Part shown: piece by piece, positions 25,583 to 34,717 of the stretch
Layout of the letters: each line of letters opens with the position of its first letter
Numbering within the stretch: the stretch's first letter is position 1
From: Arthrobacter sp. U41
GTDB lineage: Bacteria; Actinomycetota; Actinomycetes; Actinomycetales; Micrococcaceae
Assembly: GCF_007679325.1 (NCBI RefSeq)
Contig: NZ_VEGI01000001.1
Location: 62,001 to 126,000, forward strand
Length of the DNA: 64,000 bases
Reading direction: 5' to 3'
Made by a program: the position numbers and the translations under genes
The notes under the pieces: generated by a model
Databases searched by the model: none
What the model was told of the DNA's origin: nothing
What the model saw: only the letters and a program-made list of their open reading frames with translations

Positions 25583-28249
25583 GTGACTTCCCCGCAGCCC
25601 CTTGTTCGCTTGCCCTTCGATCTGGGCGTTATCGGTGCCGGCCTGGCGTTCGGCCGCGCCCTTGGCGAGCTGGCCGACGTGCTCCAGGCCAGGATCCCCA
25701 ACGCGACCGCCGTGGTGCAGGCACCTCCGGGAACGGGCAAGACGACTCTGGTTCCGCCCCTGCTGGCCAACCTCGCCTTCGACGCCGGGAGTGGCCCGGG
25801 ACAAGAGAACCGTCCGCGCATCATTGTCACCCAGCCGCGCCGGGTTGCAGCCCGCTCGGCGGCCCGGCGCCTCGCGGCATTGGACGGCAGCCGGTTGGGG
25901 GACCGCGTGGGGTACACCGTCCGCGGGGAACGCCAGACCGGCCCCGGCACGATCATTGAATATGTCACCCCGGGCATCCTGTTGAACCGCCTCCTCGCCG
26001 ATCCGGGACTGGAAACCGTCAGCGCCGTCATCCTCGATGAAGTGCACGAACGCGGACTCGAATCCGACCTGCTGCTGGGCATGCTCCACGAGGTCCGCCA
26101 GTTACGCGGCGACCTCACGCTCGTCGCCATGTCCGCCACCCTGGACGCGCCGCGCTTTGCCGCATTGATCGGAGACGCCGGGGAGCCGGAAGACGCCGGA
26201 AACCACGACGCCGGCGGGCTGGCACCCGTCGTCGATTGTCCGTCCGCGCTGTACCCGCTGGAGGTGGAGTGGGTGCCGGCCGCGGCGCCGCGGCTGGATG
26301 AGCGGGGGGTGACGCGCGCCTTCCTGGACCACGTGGCGGACACGGCCGCCTCGTCCCACGCCCGGGCACTCGCCTCCGGCACGGACCTCGACGCCCTGGT
26401 GTTCGTCCCTGGGGCACGGGAAGTGTCCTACGTCGCCGGCCGGCTGCGCGGGCGGGCGGGCGCGGAGATCCTGGAGCTTCACGGGCAGGTGGGCCCCGCG
26501 GAGCAGGACCGCGCCGTTTCCGGGCGGGAACCCGGCGGACGCCCGCGGATCATCGTGGCCACGTCCCTTGCCGAGTCCTCCCTGACCGTCCCTGGAGTCC
26601 GGCTGGTTATCGACTCGGGGCTGTCGCGGGAGCCCCGGCGGGACGCCGGCCGGGGTATGTCCGGCCTCGTCACCGTGTCCTGCTCCCGGGCCTCCGCCGA
26701 ACAGCGCGCCGGGCGGTCAGCCCGCCAGGGACCTGGACGGGTGGTGCGCTGCTACGACCAGAAGACCTACGGCGCCGCCCCGGCCCACCCGACGCCGGAG
26801 ATCGCCGTCGCGGACCTGACCGGGGCTGCCCTGGTCCTTGCCTGCTGGGGGTCTCCCGGCGGCCGTGGATTGTCGCTGCCCGACATGCCGCCGCAGGCTG
26901 CAATGGACGACGCCGTCGAGGTGCTGCGGGAGCTCGGCGCTGTCGGTGCGGACGGCCTCGCCAGCGATCTGGGCAAGGCGCTGGCCCGGGTTCCCGCCGA
27001 CCCCCGGCTGGCCAGGGCCCTGCTGGACGGGGCCGCCGTCGTGGGTGACCGCACGGCGGCGGAAGCAGTGGCGCTGGTCGCCGGGGACCAACGCGCCCCG
27101 GGCGCCGATCTCCCGCGCCTCTTGGCCGACCTGCGCTCCGGCAAGGACCCGGCGTCCCGGCGCTGGGCGGAGGACGTCAGGCGGATGCAGACGATCGCGC
27201 GCCAGGAGGGAAACGGTGCCGCCGCTCCCGCCATGCCTGCGGAGGTGACCACGGCGGAAGCGGTCGGTTTCGTGGTCGCCCTCGCATTCCCGGACCGTGT
27301 GGCACGCAGGGTCCCCGGCGACGGGCCGGAACGGTACCTGCTCAGCTCCGGCACGCGGGCAGGTCTTCCGGCCGGAAGTTCGCTGTCGGGGCATGAATGG
27401 CTCGCCGTCGCCGAGGTCTCCCGGGCCCAGGGACGCGACGCGGCGGGCACCGGCGCCGTCATCCGGTCCGCGGCACCCCTGGCGGCGGAGACGGCCGCGG
27501 CCGCCGCCCGGCATCTCCTGGGCGAGACCGTGGAAGCCCGGTTCAGCCAGGGCCGGGTCACAGCCCGGAAGGAACGCCGGCTGGGCGCGATCGTCCTCTC
27601 CTCCACCCCGGTGCGGCCCTCAGCCGAGGAAGGCCGGGCCGCGGTTGCCAGGGCGCTGGAGAAGGACGGGTTGGGAGGCCTCGGATGGTCGACGGCAGCG
27701 GACGCGCTGCGCCGCCGGCTTGCCCTCGTGCGGCGGGAACTTGGGGACCCGTGGCCGGACGTGTCGGAGCAGGCGCTGCTGGGCCGGCTGGGGGAGTGGC
27801 TGGCGCCGGAACTTCAGGCGCTGGCGGGCGGCGCCGCCACGAGCAGCATCGACCTGGCGGAGCCGTTGCGGCGGCTCCTGCCCTGGCCCGACGCCGGCCG
27901 GCTGGGGGAGCTGGTGCCGGAACGGCTGGAAGTGCCGAGCGGGTCCTGGGTGAGGATCGACTACCCGGAGGTGGGTGACGACGCCGGCCGCCCGGTAGTG
28001 GCGGTCAAGCTGCAGGAATGCTTCGGCTGGGACCGGACGCCGCGGCTGGTGGGCGGCAGGGTGCCGGTGCTGTTCCACCTGCTGTCGCCCGCCCGGCGGC
28101 CGCTGGCCGTGACGGATGACCTGGCGTCGTTCTGGTCCGGGCCTTATGCGCAGGTCCGTGCCGAGATGCGCGGCCGGTACCCCCGGCATCCCTGGCCGGA
28201 GGACCCGTGGACGGCTCCGGCGACCGCCCGGACCAAGAGCAGGGGCTGA
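25583..28249 (+). CDS. hrpB: ATP-dependent helicase HrpB
   Basis: The 888-residue DEAH-family helicase has Walker A APPGTGKTT (47-55), motif II DEVHERG (about 151), motif III MSATLD (about 182), helicase domain 2 with AEQRAGRSARQGPG, and the C-terminal HrpB-specific region. HrpB helicases are DEAH/RHA relatives with poorly defined roles in RNA metabolism. The start is a GTG divergent from the CYTH-CHAD gene, with a 147-bp gap holding both promoters. The length is normal for the family. Confidence 0.9.
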   Translation: MTSPQPLVRLPFDLGVIGAGLAFGRALGELADVLQARIPNATAVVQAPPGTGKTTLVPPLLANLAFDAGSGPGQENRPRIIVTQPRRVAARSAARRLAALDGSRLGDRVGYTVRGERQTGPGTIIEYVTPGILLNRLLADPGLETVSAVILDEVHERGLESDLLLGMLHEVRQLRGDLTLVAMSATLDAPRFAALIGDAGEPEDAGNHDAGGLAPVVDCPSALYPLEVEWVPAAAPRLDERGVTRAFLDHVADTAASSHARALASGTDLDALVFVPGAREVSYVAGRLRGRAGAEILELHGQVGPAEQDRAVSGREPGGRPRIIVATSLAESSLTVPGVRLVIDSGLSREPRRDAGRGMSGLVTVSCSRASAEQRAGRSARQGPGRVVRCYDQKTYGAAPAHPTPEIAVADLTGAALVLACWGSPGGRGLSLPDMPPQAAMDDAVEVLRELGAVGADGLASDLGKALARVPADPRLARALLDGAAVVGDRTAAEAVALVAGDQRAPGADLPRLLADLRSGKDPASRRWAEDVRRMQTIARQEGNGAAAPAMPAEVTTAEAVGFVVALAFPDRVARRVPGDGPERYLLSSGTRAGLPAGSSLSGHEWLAVAEVSRAQGRDAAGTGAVIRSAAPLAAETAAAAARHLLGETVEARFSQGRVTARKERRLGAIVLSSTPVRPSAEEGRAAVARALEKDGLGGLGWSTAADALRRRLALVRRELGDPWPDVSEQALLGRLGEWLAPELQALAGGAATSSIDLAEPLRRLLPWPDAGRLGELVPERLEVPSGSWVRIDYPEVGDDAGRPVVAVKLQECFGWDRTPRLVGGRVPVLFHLLSPARRPLAVTDDLASFWSGPYAQVRAEMRGRYPRHPWPEDPWTAPATARTKSRG

Positions 28250-28350
28250 TTCCGGGGCTGTTACGCCATTGTGACGTGCCTCACGGCGTGTTGGGTATCC
28301 TGATAGCGGTCAGGAAGTCGGCCGTTCATGCTTCACAGGGGATATTTATT

Positions 28351-28467
28351 ATGACCAGCAATCTCGACATCAACGTCGCTGTCGATCTCGGCCCGAAACC
28401 TGCACTCGTGTCACCGGGGGGCCATCTGCCCGGAACAGGCAAGGCCCCCCGGGCAGGCGCCGCATGA
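28351..28467 (+). CDS. Candidate 38-residue small protein
   Basis: A good AGGGGAT ribosome binding site stands seven bases before an ATG that opens a 38-codon frame (MTSNLDINVAVDLGPKPA at its start). The stop overlaps the ATG of the next frame as ATGA, a translational-coupling arrangement. I recognise no family. It may be a real small protein or a leader peptide. Confidence 0.45.
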   Translation: MTSNLDINVAVDLGPKPALVSPGGHLPGTGKAPRAGAA

Positions 28468-28766
28468 GGCCCGCAGCGGCTCTCGGTTACGGTTCCCTTG
28501 CCCATAGCCACGGAGCGGAGTTGATGTTCGATTCCTTCCGCCGCTGGCCTCTGGTGCCCTCCGCGCAGTTGGTGCGGCTCCGCTCGGCGCTGCTGCAGTG
28601 CGTCGAACTGGCCTCACCGGACACCGGCAGGGACCTCTCCGAGTCTGCCGGAAGACTGCTGCAGCTGGTCACCGATGAGCTGGAGCGCCGCAATGACCCG
28701 TCGGCCCGGCCCGCAGTCTTCCCGGCAAGGTTTCGGCGGGCGGCGCGGCGGCGACCCTACGCATAA
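28464..28766 (+). CDS. Small protein, unknown function
   Basis: Up to 100 residues if translation starts at the overlapping ATG (28464), or 80 from the ATG at 28524, which has its own GGAG. It is helical and rich in Arg and Leu (VRLRSALLQCVELA, RLLQLVTDELERRN). It has no membrane segment. It overlaps the 3' end of the convergent pncB gene by 10 bp. No family is recognised. Confidence 0.5.
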   Translation: MRPAAALGYGSLAHSHGAELMFDSFRRWPLVPSAQLVRLRSALLQCVELASPDTGRDLSESAGRLLQLVTDELERRNDPSARPAVFPARFRRAARRRPYA

Positions 28767-30079
28767 ACAGTGGGGATGGCCGGTTCGCCGCGCTGGAGCC
28801 GGTTGACGACGTCGGGCAGTTCGGCCATGGTCGCGGTGTGTCGTTCCCGGGCCCGCGCCACAGCTTCCGCCCCGGTCCATCCGGGCAGAAGCTCTCCAGC
28901 CCGGATGAACTGCCGCAGCAGGGGCCTGCTGCGGGGTTCCTCCGCCGGCGGGTGGCCGACCCCTAGAACTTCGTGGGTGGCCGTGCCCTGGCCGTCGAGC
29001 CGGCGCACCGCGTACTTCCGCCCGCCAACATTGACCTTGTTCTTGGAGCTCTTGGCGACCGCAACGAACTCCCCGGCGTCGTTGGTGCGGCTGACCAGTT
29101 TGTAGACCATGCCGGCAGTGGGGGCGCCGGAGCCCGTGACCAGCGCCGTGCCGATGCCGTACGCGTCGGCCGGGGCAGCCCGGAGCGCGGCGACGGAGTA
29201 TTCGTCCAGATCGGACGTGACCACAATTTTCGTGCGCACGTTGCCCAGCCGGTCCAGCAGCTCGCGGACCCACGTGGCCTGTGCCACCAGGTCGCCGGAA
29301 TCGAGCCGGACCGCGCCCAGTTTGTCCCCGGCGAGTTCGACGGCGGTACGGACGGCCGCCTCGACGTCGTACGTGTCCACCAGCAGCGTGGTTCCGGGTC
29401 CCAGCGACTCCAGCTGCGCCCGGAACGCGTCACGTTCGGTGTCGTGCAGGAGGGTGAAGGAATGTGCCGCCGTGCCGACTGTCCGGAGGCCGAAGCGCCG
29501 GCCGGCTTCCAGGTTCGAGGTTGCGGCGAAGCCCGCGATCACGGCGGCGCGGGCGGCCGCGGCGGCGGCTTCCTCGTGCGCCCGGCGGGAACCCATTTCA
29601 AAGCAGGGCCTGCCACCCGCCGCGCTGACCATCCGGGAAGCCGCCGAGGCAATGGCGGTGTCGTGGTTGAGGACGGACAGCACAAGCGTTTCCAGGATGC
29701 AGGCCTCGGCGAACGTGGATTCCACCATCAGGACGGGGGAGTAGGGGAAGTAGGCCTCGCCTTCCGGGTAGCCCCAGACGTCGCCGGAAAACCGGAAGTC
29801 CGCGAGGCGGTCCAGGGTGTCGCCGTTGACGACGCCGGTCCGGTCCAGGAACTCCAGCTCCGGCGGGCCAAAGCGGAAACGGGCAATGCCCTCCAGCAGC
29901 CGGCCCGTTCCGGCGACAATCCCGTACCGGCGTCCCTCCGGCAGTGCGCGGGCGAACGCCTCGAACACGGTCCTTCGCCCGGACGCCCCGGAATGAAGGG
30001 CCGCCTGCAGCATTGTCAGTTCGTAGTGGTCGGTGCAGAGGGACGTAACGGGGCCGTCCCGGAACGGCGTGGTGTCCAT
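28757..30079 (-). CDS. pncB: Nicotinate phosphoribosyltransferase
   Basis: The 440-residue enzyme converts nicotinate and PRPP to nicotinate mononucleotide in NAD salvage. Family signatures are TDHYELTMLQA at the N-terminus, the catalytic histidine region GTAAHSFTLLHD, LVDTYDVEAAV and RLDSGDL. The ATG at 30079 opens directly on the family start. It is divergent from the ligD-polymerase gene across 75 bp. Confidence 0.9.
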   Translation of the reverse strand: MDTTPFRDGPVTSLCTDHYELTMLQAALHSGASGRRTVFEAFARALPEGRRYGIVAGTGRLLEGIARFRFGPPELEFLDRTGVVNGDTLDRLADFRFSGDVWGYPEGEAYFPYSPVLMVESTFAEACILETLVLSVLNHDTAIASAASRMVSAAGGRPCFEMGSRRAHEEAAAAAARAAVIAGFAATSNLEAGRRFGLRTVGTAAHSFTLLHDTERDAFRAQLESLGPGTTLLVDTYDVEAAVRTAVELAGDKLGAVRLDSGDLVAQATWVRELLDRLGNVRTKIVVTSDLDEYSVAALRAAPADAYGIGTALVTGSGAPTAGMVYKLVSRTNDAGEFVAVAKSSKNKVNVGGRKYAVRRLDGQGTATHEVLGVGHPPAEEPRSRPLLRQFIRAGELLPGWTGAEAVARARERHTATMAELPDVVNRLQRGEPAIPTVYA

Positions 30080-30154
30080 GATTCACCGTAGTCCTCCGTG
30101 TGCCCGCCGTCAGCGGCTATTCAGTTGCTGCTGGTCAGGGGTACCTTTGTCCCC

Positions 30155-31177
30155 ATGGTCAGGGAAGAAGCCACGGTCACTGTCAGCAGCCCCAGCGGAG
30201 AGCGCGAACTGCGGATTTCCAGCCCCGGCAGGGTGCTCTGGCCGCAACTCGGGCTCACCAAGCTGGATCTCGCCCGGTACATCGTCGACGTCGGCGATGC
30301 TTTCCTGGCGGCGAACGGCGGCCGTCCCGTGACGCTCCAGCGGTTCGGCGGCGACATCGACGGCGAGCAGTTCTTCTCTAAGAACCCGCCCAAGGGAGCC
30401 CCTGACTTCGTGCGCTCGGTCCCGGTGGTCTACCCCAGCGGCCGCTCGCATCCGCAACTGGTGATCGACGAGGTTGCTGCCGCGGTCTGGGCCGTGCAGA
30501 TGAACACCGTGGTCTTTCATCCCTGGGCATCGCGGGCCGGCAACCCGGACAATCCCGACCAGCTCAGGATCGACCTCGATCCGCAGCCCGGCACCGGGTT
30601 CGAGGAAGCGGTCCCGGCCGCGCAGGCACTGCGGTCCGTGCTGGCCGAGGCGGGGCTGGAATCCTTCATCAAGACCTCCGGCAACCGGGGGCTCCATGTG
30701 TTCGCCCCTATCGAGCCCGTCCGTGAGTTCCTCGACGTGCGGCACGCGGTAGTCGCCGCCGCCCGCGAACTGGAGCGGCGGATGCCGGAGAAGGTCACCA
30801 CCGCCTGGTGGAAAGAGGAACGGGGCACACGGATTTTCGTCGACTACAACCAGGCGAACCGCGACCGCACCATGGCCGGGGCCTACAGCCCGCGCGCCCT
30901 GCCCGGTGCCACGGTGTCCTGCCCGATCCGTTGGGAGGAGCTGGAGCACGTCAACACCAAGGACTTCACCATCGTCACCGTGCCGCAGCGGCTCAAGGCG
31001 ACGGGGGACCCGTGGGCGGCCATGCATGCGAACCCCGGCACGATCGACGTTCTGCTCGAGTGGTGGGAACGTGACCTGGCGGACGGGCTGGGGGAGCTGC
31101 CCTTCCCGCCGGACTTCCCCAAGATGCCGGGTGAGCCCATGCGGGTGCAGCCCAGCCGGGCCAGGACCAAGGACTAG
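30155..31177 (+). CDS. Stand-alone LigD polymerase/primase domain
   Basis: The 340-residue protein is an archaeo-eukaryotic primase-like polymerase of the LigD type. It has the catalytic acids in LRIDLDPQPG, KTSGNRGLHVF and the third acid in RIFVDYNQANRDRT. In bacterial end joining this domain fills gaps at Ku-bound breaks. Here no ligase, phosphoesterase or ku gene is attached or adjacent, so it may act with a LigD encoded elsewhere or on its own. The ATG at 30155 has no strong ribosome binding site. Confidence 0.85.
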   Translation: MVREEATVTVSSPSGERELRISSPGRVLWPQLGLTKLDLARYIVDVGDAFLAANGGRPVTLQRFGGDIDGEQFFSKNPPKGAPDFVRSVPVVYPSGRSHPQLVIDEVAAAVWAVQMNTVVFHPWASRAGNPDNPDQLRIDLDPQPGTGFEEAVPAAQALRSVLAEAGLESFIKTSGNRGLHVFAPIEPVREFLDVRHAVVAAARELERRMPEKVTTAWWKEERGTRIFVDYNQANRDRTMAGAYSPRALPGATVSCPIRWEELEHVNTKDFTIVTVPQRLKATGDPWAAMHANPGTIDVLLEWWERDLADGLGELPFPPDFPKMPGEPMRVQPSRARTKD

Positions 31178-31189
31178 TTCCCAGGCGCA

Positions 31190-32086
31190 CTAAACGCCCA
31201 GCAGCCGCTGGCCGTTGAACCAGCAGACCGCCCGCAGCCAGTGGTCGTCCAGGCGGGGTTCCTTGTCCCGGAGCCGTTCCAGCGCCTCCAACTGGTGGGC
31301 GTACGGGTACGGGATGTTCGGGAAGTCGCTGCCAAGCACGATCCGCTCGGGCATCCCGGCCAGCCGCGCCAGGAGCGCAGGCGGGAAGGGGGCGGCCGCC
31401 TCGAAGAAGTCCGTGAACACCATGGTGGTGTCCAAATGGACGCGCGGATACCGCTCCGCGAGGTCCAGGAACTCGCCGTACTCAGGTGCCCCCAGATGGG
31501 CGACGACGGCGGTCAGCCGGGGATGGCGGCGCATCACACCCTCGAGCTTGTCGGGCCCGGTGAAGCCCGGCCGCGGGACGGGGCCGCTGCCGACGTGCAC
31601 CACCACCGGAATGCCGGCCTCGGCCAGGACACCCCACACGGGGTCGAGTATCGGCTCGCGCAGATCGAATCCGCCCACCTGCGCGTGGATCTTGAACACC
31701 CGTGCGCCGCGTTCCAGGGCCGACTGTACCTGCTCCAGGACGCCCTCTTCCGGGTAGAACGTGGCGCTGGGGACACAGTCCGGCTCTGTGGCGGCCAACT
31801 CCAGCGCGAAGTCGGTGAGGTCCGCCGCCATGGCCGGGCGGTGGGCGTACGTCAGGGCCGTGAAATGCCGCAGTCCCAGCCGTCGCAGTTGGGCCAGCCG
31901 GCTGGCCTCGTCCGAGCGGTAGGTAATGGGCCAAGGGCGGCCGATGAGTGGACCGGCCTCATCGAAGTGCGCCCACACGCGCTGCAGCATCCGTTCCGGG
32001 AGGAAATGCGTGTGGATGTCGATCAGGCCCGGGAGCCCGAGTCCGCCCCACCACTGCGGCACGTCTGTGTCCCGCATCGTTTCCAC
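31190..32086 (-). CDS. Amidohydrolase family (amidohydrolase_2) protein
   Basis: The 298-residue TIM-barrel hydrolase has the metal-binding HTH in LIDIHTHF, later histidines in IHAQVGGF, VVHVGSG and VVAHLGAPEYGEF, and the catalytic aspartate in VLGSDFPN. This group includes decarboxylases and lactonases; the substrate is unknown. A GTG at 32086 is preferred because GAGGAG stands five bases upstream; the nearest ATG is three codons later. It converges on the LigD-polymerase gene. Confidence 0.85.
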   Translation of the reverse strand: METMRDTDVPQWWGGLGLPGLIDIHTHFLPERMLQRVWAHFDEAGPLIGRPWPITYRSDEASRLAQLRRLGLRHFTALTYAHRPAMAADLTDFALELAATEPDCVPSATFYPEEGVLEQVQSALERGARVFKIHAQVGGFDLREPILDPVWGVLAEAGIPVVVHVGSGPVPRPGFTGPDKLEGVMRRHPRLTAVVAHLGAPEYGEFLDLAERYPRVHLDTTMVFTDFFEAAAPFPPALLARLAGMPERIVLGSDFPNIPYPYAHQLEALERLRDKEPRLDDHWLRAVCWFNGQRLLGV

Positions 32087-32171
32087 CTGGTCTCCTCATC
32101 GACGTCGTCGTCCGCCAAATCCCGGCCGCACGGCCCAGACCAGTCTGCCATTAGAGACTTGCGGCGGGAAA

Positions 32172-32528
32172 CTACCGACGTTGCGCCCGGAGGATCCCCC
32201 GCACGGTGTATCCGACGGCGCAGACAAGTGGTGCCAGACAGGCCAGCAAGGCGATGGTGTTGGGCCGGAACGCCACCTGCCCGGCCGCGTTGCGGCTGTA
32301 GACGCCGAGCGGGAGCACGAAGCCGCCGCCGCCTCCTCCGGCCGCATTTTCCTGGCCGCCGTCGATGATGTTGCTTCCGGCCTCGGAGGCTCCGCCGCCG
32401 CCAAACCCAAAGGACACCAACGCGACAGGGACCAGTTCCTCCCCGTCCACCGTGACGGCCGGGCCGTACGCCCGGGCCACACCCACATTTTTGAACGTCT
32501 CCGCAAGGGACGAAAGTGCTTCAGTCAT
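32172..32528 (-). CDS. GerW (YtfJ) family protein
   Basis: The 118-residue protein has the GerW layout: FKNVGVARAYGPAVTVDGEELVPVALVSFGFGGG, a glycine-rich centre (GGGGGG), and a hydrophobic tail that could anchor it (about 93-112). The founding member is a Bacillus spore protein. This organism shows no sign of sporulating, so the role here is different and unknown. Confidence 0.8.
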   Translation of the reverse strand: MTEALSSLAETFKNVGVARAYGPAVTVDGEELVPVALVSFGFGGGGASEAGSNIIDGGQENAAGGGGGGFVLPLGVYSRNAAGQVAFRPNTIALLACLAPLVCAVGYTVRGILRAQRR

Positions 32529-32702
32529 GGCACCGACGATAGGCGTGCACCCCGGGGAGCGCCAGAGCAGTTTGCCCTGGAACGCCTACGTCCTGGAACG
32601 CCTATGTCCTGGAGCGGTTGGCCCGGCAGGGCCTTCCGACCCCTATTTTCCCGGCTGACGTCGAAATAGATTGGGACCGGACTATCGCACGGAAGAAAGG
32701 CC

Positions 32703-33992
32703 ATGACCATGACGAAACAGACTGGGGTGGCGCCGCGGCTGGCGGACGTGCTCGCCATCGTCCTGGGCACTGAGGAAATCCCGCTGCGACTGAAAGCCTG
32801 GGACGGCTCGGAGGCCGGACCGGCCGGCGCGCCGGTCCTCGAGTTCCGGTCCCGGCGGGCTTTGCGGCGGATGCTGTGGTCTCCCGGTCAGCTGGGCCTC
32901 AGCCGCGCCTACGTTGCCGGGGATGTCGACGCCCCGGGCGACGTCTTCGCCAGTTTTGCCGCCCTCAGCTCCACCGGCAAGTTCGCCGAGCCCGGACCGT
33001 TCCGTCGTCCCACCGTCCGCGAACTCGCGGCAATCCTGAAGAACGCCGCCCTGCTCGGCGCCATAGGACCCAACCCGGCACCCCCGCCGGAGGAAGCAAA
33101 GCTGGTCCGCGCCGGCCGGCGGCACACGCGGAAGCGTGATGCGGCCGCCATTTCCCACCACTACGACGTCGGGAACGATTTTTACGCTCTTGTCCTTGGC
33201 CCGTCCATGGTCTATTCCTGCGCGGTGTGGGAGGACGAGAGCACCGGGCTCGAAGCGGCGCAGGACGCCAAAATCGACCTGGTCTGCCGGAAGCTCGGAC
33301 TGCAACCGGGCATGCGGGTGCTCGATGTCGGGTGCGGGTGGGGGAGCTTTGCCCTGCAGGCCGCCCGGAACTACGGAGCCGACGTCGTAGGCGTGACGCT
33401 GTCCGGCGAACAGGCCACCATGGCCGGCAAGCGGGTGGCAGAGGCCGGCCTGACGGACCGGGTGGCCATCCGCGTCCAGGACTACCGCGACGTCGACGAC
33501 GGGCCGTTCGATGCGATCAGTTCCATCGGCATGTCCGAGCATGTGGGCCGCGAGCAGATGCCCGCGTACGTCGCCAGGCTGCACGGGCTGCTCCGGCCGG
33601 GCGGCCGGCTGCTCAACCACGCCATTTCCTGGAACGCGGGTCCCACAGCGCCGGATCCGGACTCGTTCATCCCGCGCTACGTGTTCCCGGACGGAGAGAT
33701 GCTGGGCCTCGCGGAGATGGTCGGAGCGCTGGAGGCCGGCGGACTGGAAGTGCTCGACGTCGAAGCCCTGCGCCGGCACTATGCGCTTACCCTCCGGGCC
33801 TGGGTGCAGAACCTGGAGGACCACTGGAGCGACGCCGTGCAGGCGGTTGGAGAAGGGCGGGCCAGGGTCTGGCGGCTCTACATGGCCGCCAGCGCCCTGG
33901 GCTTCGAGTCGGGCATCACCGGCGTCAACCAGATCCTCGTCCAGCGGCCCGGCGGCGCCGAGCCGCCGCTGCGCCGGACCGCCTGGCTGTGA
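32703..33992 (+). CDS. cfa: Cyclopropane-fatty-acyl-phospholipid synthase-like methyltransferase
   Basis: The 429-residue SAM-dependent enzyme has the CFA pattern: an N-terminal lipid-binding region (LSRAYVAGDVDAPG), SHHYDVGNDFYALVLGPSMVYSC, and SAM motif I VLDVGCGWGSFA at about 206-217. The late block is EHVGREQMPAYV. It should add a methylene or methyl group to unsaturated acyl chains of membrane lipids. AAAGG precedes the ATG at 32703. The exact modification (cyclopropane or methyl branch) is not decidable from sequence. Confidence 0.85.
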   Translation: MTMTKQTGVAPRLADVLAIVLGTEEIPLRLKAWDGSEAGPAGAPVLEFRSRRALRRMLWSPGQLGLSRAYVAGDVDAPGDVFASFAALSSTGKFAEPGPFRRPTVRELAAILKNAALLGAIGPNPAPPPEEAKLVRAGRRHTRKRDAAAISHHYDVGNDFYALVLGPSMVYSCAVWEDESTGLEAAQDAKIDLVCRKLGLQPGMRVLDVGCGWGSFALQAARNYGADVVGVTLSGEQATMAGKRVAEAGLTDRVAIRVQDYRDVDDGPFDAISSIGMSEHVGREQMPAYVARLHGLLRPGGRLLNHAISWNAGPTAPDPDSFIPRYVFPDGEMLGLAEMVGALEAGGLEVLDVEALRRHYALTLRAWVQNLEDHWSDAVQAVGEGRARVWRLYMAASALGFESGITGVNQILVQRPGGAEPPLRRTAWL

Positions 33993-34005
33993 GGGGCCGG
34001 ATGCC

Positions 34006-34677
34006 TCAGCCCGGGCCGTGCGCGGTGATGAAAGCTGCGGCAGACGCCGCCAGCGAGGCCCCGACTTCGTCCGCACTGCGTTTCGTTCCGGCAACCTCGA
34101 AGGTATGGCCGCCGCCCTCGCGCCACTCCAGCGTTGCCGACGGGCCGATCCGGGCCACCACCGCCTCCAGCAGTTCGGGCGTGGCGAACGGGTCGCGCGT
34201 GCCCTGCAGGAAGAGCATGGGAAGCGTCAGCCCGTAGAGGTGTTCGTCCCGGATCTTCTCCGGCTTGCCCGGGGGATGAAGCGGGTAGCCCAAATAGACC
34301 AGTCCGGCCGCCGGCATCCCCTCGGCAACCGCCATGGAGGCCATCCGACCACCGAAGGACTTGCCCGCGGCCCACAGCGGCTCGCCCGCTGACCGGTCGG
34401 CAGCCTCGGCCATGGCCGCCTGCCAGGTGGCGACGGCAACGGGAGGCCTGTCGGGGAACTTCCGTCCCGCTTCCCGGTAGGGGAAGTTGAAGCGGAGCGT
34501 GGCGATGCCCAGTTGATTGACGGCGCGGGTGAAACCGGCCAGGAAGGGGTGTTCCATGCCGGCTCCGGCGCCGTGCGCGACCACCAACGTGGCAGATGGC
34601 TGCTCAGGGCGGGCATAGACGCCCGATACGGTGGACTCGCCCACGGCGATCGTTACGGGGGACTCGGGGATGGTCAT
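34006..34677 (-). CDS. Alpha/beta hydrolase, KANL3/Tex30-like
   Basis: The 223-residue protein has HGAGAGMEHPFL after strand 3, a GKSFGG nucleophile elbow with Ser107, an aspartate in QGTRDPFA and a histidine in GGGHTFEV. This is the small KANL3/Tex30-type serine hydrolase fold. The substrate is unknown. It is divergent from the pirin gene across 40 bp and converges on the CFA gene. Confidence 0.85.
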   Translation of the reverse strand: MTIPESPVTIAVGESTVSGVYARPEQPSATLVVAHGAGAGMEHPFLAGFTRAVNQLGIATLRFNFPYREAGRKFPDRPPVAVATWQAAMAEAADRSAGEPLWAAGKSFGGRMASMAVAEGMPAAGLVYLGYPLHPPGKPEKIRDEHLYGLTLPMLFLQGTRDPFATPELLEAVVARIGPSATLEWREGGGHTFEVAGTKRSADEVGASLAASAAAFITAHGPG

Positions 34678-34717
34678 GACTCCATCATGCCGCCTGCAAG
34701 ACGGCTAGGCTGGTGGC

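Noticed and set aside
25436..26089. N-terminal extension of the CYTH-CHAD protein to 26089
   Set aside because: It would lie antisense within hrpB, and the CYTH signature starts at the ATG at 25435.
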